Shown here: positions 60,668 to 64,000 of the stretch, one piece after another | Position numbering within the stretch: position 1 is the stretch's first letter | How the letters are laid out: each line of letters begins with the position of its first letter | DNA from: Luteimonas sp. FCS-9 | Lineage (GTDB): Bacteria; Pseudomonadota; Gammaproteobacteria; Xanthomonadales; Xanthomonadaceae | Length of the DNA: 64,000 nt | Assembly (NCBI RefSeq): GCF_001014645.1 | Contig: NZ_LASZ01000007.1 | Coordinates: 62,001-126,000 of the forward strand | Direction: 5' to 3' | Notes under the pieces: generated by a model | The model's database searches: none | Told to the model about the DNA's origin: nothing | What the model saw: the letters and a program-made list of their open reading frames with translations, nothing else | Translations under genes and position numbers: made by a program

Positions 60668-61473
60668 GCGTTGGTCCACGCGGGGCTGCGCTTCTCCAGG
60701 AACGCGGCGACGCCTTCCTTCTGGTCGGCGGTGTCGAACAGGTCGACGAACAGTTCGCGCTCGGCGATCAGGCCGGCGCTCGCCGGCTGGCTGCGCGTGG
60801 TCTGCACCAGGCGCTTGCACGCCGCGACGCTGGTCGGCGACTGCTTCGCGGCCTTGGCCGCCCAGTCCAGCGCGCGCGCCCTGGCCTCGCCGCGGCCCAC
60901 GACCTCCTCGACCACGCCGATGCGCAGCGCGGTCGCCGCGTCGATGCGCTCGCCGAGCAGGATCATGCGCTTGGCCCAGCCCTCGCCGGCCAGTCGCGTG
61001 AGGTTCTGGGTGCCGCCGCCGCACGGCAACAGGCCCACGGTCGCCTCGGGCAGCGCCATCTGCGCCTGGTCCTCGGCAATACGCAGGTCGCAGGCCAGCG
61101 CGCATTCGAGCCCGCCGCCCATCGCGTAGCCGTTGATCGCCGCGATCGACACGCCGCGGAACGCGCTCAGCGCCTCGAATGCCTCGCCGAAGCGCTCGGC
61201 GGCGGCGTGCGCATGGGCCTTGTCGCCCGACGCGAACTGCTTGAGATCGGCGCCGGCCGAGAAGAACTTCTCGCCCTCGCCGGTGACCACCAGCGCGTAG
61301 ATGTCGCGATCGCCGTCGAGCGCGGCGACCAGGTCGCGCAGCGCGGACAGACTGTCCACGGTCCAGGTGTTGGCCGGCGGATTGCGCAGCGTGACGATCG
61401 CCGTGTGGCCGTCGATCTCCAGGCCCAGCCCGGTCCAGTCGCGCGTGCGGTAGTCGTGGGCGGCGTGGGTCAT
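60664..61473 (-). CDS. Enoyl-CoA hydratase
   Basis: A 269-residue crotonase: NPPANTWTVDSLSALRDLVA, EKFFSAGADLKQF, AMGGGLECALACDLRIA and PEATVGLLPCGGGTQNL carry the oxyanion hole and the two catalytic Glu residues. It hydrates methacrylyl-CoA in valine breakdown, judging from its neighbours. ATG 61473 overlaps the dehydrogenase stop by 4 bases. Confidence 0.92.
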   Translation of the reverse strand: MTHAAHDYRTRDWTGLGLEIDGHTAIVTLRNPPANTWTVDSLSALRDLVAALDGDRDIYALVVTGEGEKFFSAGADLKQFASGDKAHAHAAAERFGEAFEALSAFRGVSIAAINGYAMGGGLECALACDLRIAEDQAQMALPEATVGLLPCGGGTQNLTRLAGEGWAKRMILLGERIDAATALRIGVVEEVVGRGEARARALDWAAKAAKQSPTSVAACKRLVQTTRSQPASAGLIAERELFVDLFDTADQKEGVAAFLEKRSPAWTNA

Positions 61474-62648
61474 CGCAGGTCCTCCTCGGTGTTGAGCAGA
61501 TGGCGCGCGACGATCACGCGCATGATCTCGTTGGTGCCTTCCAGGATCTGGTGCACGCGGCTGTCGCGCAACAGGCGCTCGATCGGGTACTCGCGGATGT
61601 AGCCGTAGCCGCCGTGCAGCTGCAGCGCATCGTTGCACACCGAGAAGCCGGCATCGGTCGCGAACCGCTTGGCCATCGCGCACCACACGGTCGCATCGGC
61701 GCTGCCGGCGTCGAGCTTGCGCGCCGCGGTATGCACCATCTGGCGCGCGGCGACGAGCTGCGTGGCCATGTCGGCGAGCTTGAACTGCAGCGCCTGGAAC
61801 TCGCCGATCGCCTTGCCGAACTGCTTGCGCTCGCGCAGGTAGCCGCGGGCGGCGTCGAGCGCGCCCTGTGCCGCGCCCAGCGAGCACGCGGCGATGTTGA
61901 TGCGGCCGCCGTCCAGGCCCTTCATCGCGATGCGGAAACCTTCGCCCTCCGCGCCGAGCAGGTGGTCGGCCGGCACGCGCACGCCGGTGAAGCTGATCGT
62001 GCGGGTGGGCTGGCTGTTCCAGCCCATCTTCTCTTCCTTCTTGCCGTACTCGATGCCCGGCAGGTCGGCCGGCACCGCGAACGCGCTGATCCCGCGCGCG
62101 CCCTCGCCGCCGGTGCGGGCCATGACGATCAGCATGTCGGTGGCGCCGGCGCCGGAGATGAAGGCCTTGCTGCCGTCGATGACGTAGTCGTCGCCATCGC
62201 GCACCGCGCGGGTCTTGAGCGAGGCGGCATCCGACCCCGCCCCCGGCTCGGTCAGGCAATAGGAGCCGAGCCTGTCGCCGCTGGCCATCGCCGCCGCCCA
62301 TTCGCCGCGCACGCGCGGCCCGGCCCAGGTCGCGAGCATCCAGGTCGCCATGTTGTGGATGCTGATGTAGGCGGCGGTCGAGGGATCGGCCGCCGACAGT
62401 TCCTCGAAGATCAGCGCCGCATCCAGGCGCGAGAGCCCGATGCCGCCGGCGTCCTCGGGCGTGTAGATGCCGCAGAAGCCGAGCGCACCGGCGTCGGCGA
62501 TCACCTCGCGCGGGAAGATGCCCTCCGCGTCCCAGTGCGCGGCCTGCGGCGCGAGCTGCGCGGCGGCGAAATCGCGCGCCGCCTCCCGGAACGCGGCCTG
62601 CTCCTCGGTCAGGCCGAAGTCGGCGCCGGCGGTCGTGGTGGCGTCCAT
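61470..62648 (-). CDS. Acyl-CoA dehydrogenase (isobutyryl-CoA type)
   Basis: A 392-residue flavoprotein: CLTEPGAGSDAASLKTRA, VDGSKAFISG-like VIDGSKAFISGAGAT, MGWNSQPTRTISF and the C-terminal catalytic stretch HQILEGTNEIMRVIV. It oxidises isobutyryl-CoA to methacrylyl-CoA, from its position between mmsA and the hydratase genes. The gap to mmsA is 2 bases. Confidence 0.92.
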   Translation of the reverse strand: MDATTTAGADFGLTEEQAAFREAARDFAAAQLAPQAAHWDAEGIFPREVIADAGALGFCGIYTPEDAGGIGLSRLDAALIFEELSAADPSTAAYISIHNMATWMLATWAGPRVRGEWAAAMASGDRLGSYCLTEPGAGSDAASLKTRAVRDGDDYVIDGSKAFISGAGATDMLIVMARTGGEGARGISAFAVPADLPGIEYGKKEEKMGWNSQPTRTISFTGVRVPADHLLGAEGEGFRIAMKGLDGGRINIAACSLGAAQGALDAARGYLRERKQFGKAIGEFQALQFKLADMATQLVAARQMVHTAARKLDAGSADATVWCAMAKRFATDAGFSVCNDALQLHGGYGYIREYPIERLLRDSRVHQILEGTNEIMRVIVARHLLNTEEDLR

Positions 62649-62650
62649 CG

Positions 62651-64000
62651 TCACTTCAGGCTGATCGTGGTGTTGACGCCGTGGCCCAGCGTCTCGTCGT
62701 CGAACCAGCGCGCGGTCACGGTCTTGGTCTGCGTGTAGAACGTCACGACCTGCTTGCCGTACGGGCCGAGGTCGCCGAGCTTGGACGCGCGCGAGCCGGT
62801 GAACGAGAACAACGGCACCGGCACCGGGATCGGCACGTTGATGCCGACCTGGCCGACGTCGATCTCTTCTTGGAACCTGCGCGCGGCCGCGCCCGACTGG
62901 GTGAACACCGCGACGCCGTTGCCGTTCGGGTTCGCGTTGACGATCGCGATCGCCTCGTCCAGCGACTCGGCGGCCAGGATGACCAGCACCGGCCCGAAGA
63001 TCTCCTCGTCGTAGATGCGCATGCCGGGCTTGACCCCGGAGAAGATCGTCGGGCCGACGAAGTTGCCCTTGGCGTAGTCGCCGCCCAGCTTGGGATTGCG
63101 ACCGTCGAGTTCGAGCGTCGCGCCGTCCTCGACGCCCGAGGCGATCAGCGCCTCGATCCGCTCGCGCGCCGCGCAGGAGATCACAGGCCCGACGTCGGTG
63201 CCGGCCTCGGTGCCGCCGCCGACCTTGAGCGTCTTGGCCTTGGCGACGAGCTCGGGGATCCAGGCCTGCGCCTCGCCGACCAGCACCGCGGTGCTGGCGG
63301 CCATGCAGCGCTGGCCGGCCGCGCCGAACGCGGCGCCGGCCATCGCGTTGAGGGTCTGCTCCTTGTTGGCGTCGGGCAGCAGGATCGCGTGGTTCTTGGC
63401 GCCCATCATGCACTGCACGCGCTTGCCGGCGAGCGAGGCGCGGTTGTAGACGTGGGTGCCGACCTTGGTCGAACCGACGAACGAGACCGCCTTGATGTCG
63501 GCATGGTCGCAGATCGCGTTGACCACGTCCGGCCCGCCGTGCACGACGTTGAGCACGCCCTTGGGGATGCCGGCCTCGAGCGCGAGCTCGACCAGGCGCA
63601 TCGTCACCAGCGGATCCTGCTCGGAGGGCTTGAGGACGAAGGTATTACCGGTGGCGATCGCCATCGGGAACATCCACAGCGGGATCATCGCCGGGAAGTT
63701 GAACGGGGTGATGCCGGCGCACACGCCCAGCGGCTGCAGCAGCGTGTAGGTGTCCACGCCGTTGGCGACGTTGTTGGCCAGCTCGCCCAGTTGCAGGTTG
63801 CCGATCGCCGCGGCGTGTTCGACGACCTCCAGGCCGCGGAAGACATCGCCCTCGGCATCGGGCAGGGTCTTGCCCTGCTCGCTGGTCAGGATCGCGGCCA
63901 GTTCGCTCATGTGTTCGCGGATCAGCTGCTGGTACTTGAGGAAGATCCGCGCGCGCGTGCCGATCGGGGTCCGGCGCCAGGTCTTGAACGCGTCCTGCGC
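62651..64000 (-). CDS. mmsA: Methylmalonate-semialdehyde dehydrogenase (5' end outside window)
   Basis: An aldehyde dehydrogenase of the MmsA class that needs CoA. The frame is open to the right edge ([20 protein letters not shown] and on), so the start is missing. Motifs: [34 protein letters not shown], and the catalytic Cys in [12 protein letters not shown]. It converts methylmalonate semialdehyde to propionyl-CoA. First of the five-gene valine operon, which reads mmsA, acyl-CoA dehydrogenase, hydratase, hydrolase, mmsB. Confidence 0.95.
   Translation of the reverse strand, partial: AQDAFKTWRRTPIGTRARIFLKYQQLIREHMSELAAILTSEQGKTLPDAEGDVFRGLEVVEHAAAIGNLQLGELANNVANGVDTYTLLQPLGVCAGITPFNFPAMIPLWMFPMAIATGNTFVLKPSEQDPLVTMRLVELALEAGIPKGVLNVVHGGPDVVNAICDHADIKAVSFVGSTKVGTHVYNRASLAGKRVQCMMGAKNHAILLPDANKEQTLNAMAGAAFGAAGQRCMAASTAVLVGEAQAWIPELVAKAKTLKVGGGTEAGTDVGPVISCAARERIEALIASGVEDGATLELDGRNPKLGGDYAKGNFVGPTIFSGVKPGMRIYDEEIFGPVLVILAAESLDEAIAIVNANPNGNGVAVFTQSGAAARRFQEEIDVGQVGINVPIPVPVPLFSFTGSRASKLGDLGPYGKQVVTFYTQTKTVTARWFDDETLGHGVNTTISLK

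Noticed and set aside
1-64000. CRISPR array, prophage or conjugative element
   Set aside because: No regularly spaced repeats, and no phage structural, integrase or conjugation genes were found.

Overview
The window is very GC-rich, tightly packed bacterial chromosome. Gene content points to a gammaproteobacterium of the Xanthomonadaceae/Lysobacteraceae (Lysobacter or Luteimonas-like): an XAC0095-type gene, many TonB receptors, a dispersed short dyad repeat near gene ends, and family-typical housekeeping genes. No rRNA, phage or CRISPR array was seen. The genus is inferred, not shown.

Left end (1-7.6 kb): an accessory zone of toxin-antitoxin-like genes beside a tRNA-Arg(CCG). It holds a DUF4411 PIN-like protein with an ImmA/IrrE protease, an XAC0095-like gene invaded in frame by a dispersed repeat, a SymE-like protein, a Panacea (SocA-like) antitoxin with an unknown partner, and truncated Fic and OmpR-type regulator genes.

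Centre (7.6-28 kb): the most interesting part. It looks like a contiguous zinc-starvation island. It contains a DUF3526 ABC system, a COG0523 GTPase, an alkaline phosphatase, three TonB receptors, an exported thioredoxin, a ZrgA-type zinc uptake operon (DUF2796, ATPase, FtsX-like permease, DUF3299), MerC and DUF1826 proteins, and an exported Mn-type superoxide dismutase. Four AT-rich palindromes sharing AAYGTTAT stand at the four promoter regions. Two of them, AATGTTATATTGTAAC and AATGTTATATAGTAAC, closely match the known Zur box. What appears to be the 3' end of a Fur/Zur-family gene lies inside the island.

Right half (28-64 kb): mostly core genes: a carboxy-terminal protease, DUF411 protein, YihY-type membrane protein, a ParE/Phd-like pair directly upstream of dnaG, AmpG-like permease with exonuclease III, a cytochrome c peroxidase, pyrE, uppP, lipoproteins, a TPR/sulfotransferase-like protein, YheT-like hydrolase, acyltransferase, hotdog thioesterase, two tandem tiny peptides with a shared C-terminus, phospholipase D-like protein, YceI, SixA, ParA-like ATPase, a BlaI/M56 sensor pair, gamma-glutamyltransferase and queH. 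The window ends with a tightly overlapping valine catabolism operon (mmsA, acyl-CoA dehydrogenase, enoyl-CoA hydratase, hydroxyisobutyryl-CoA hydrolase-like, mmsB); mmsA runs off the right edge.

A family of about 60-bp elements with two dyads (one GC-alternating, one of the CCTCCCCC/GGGGGAGG kind) recurs at ten or so places, almost always between genes.
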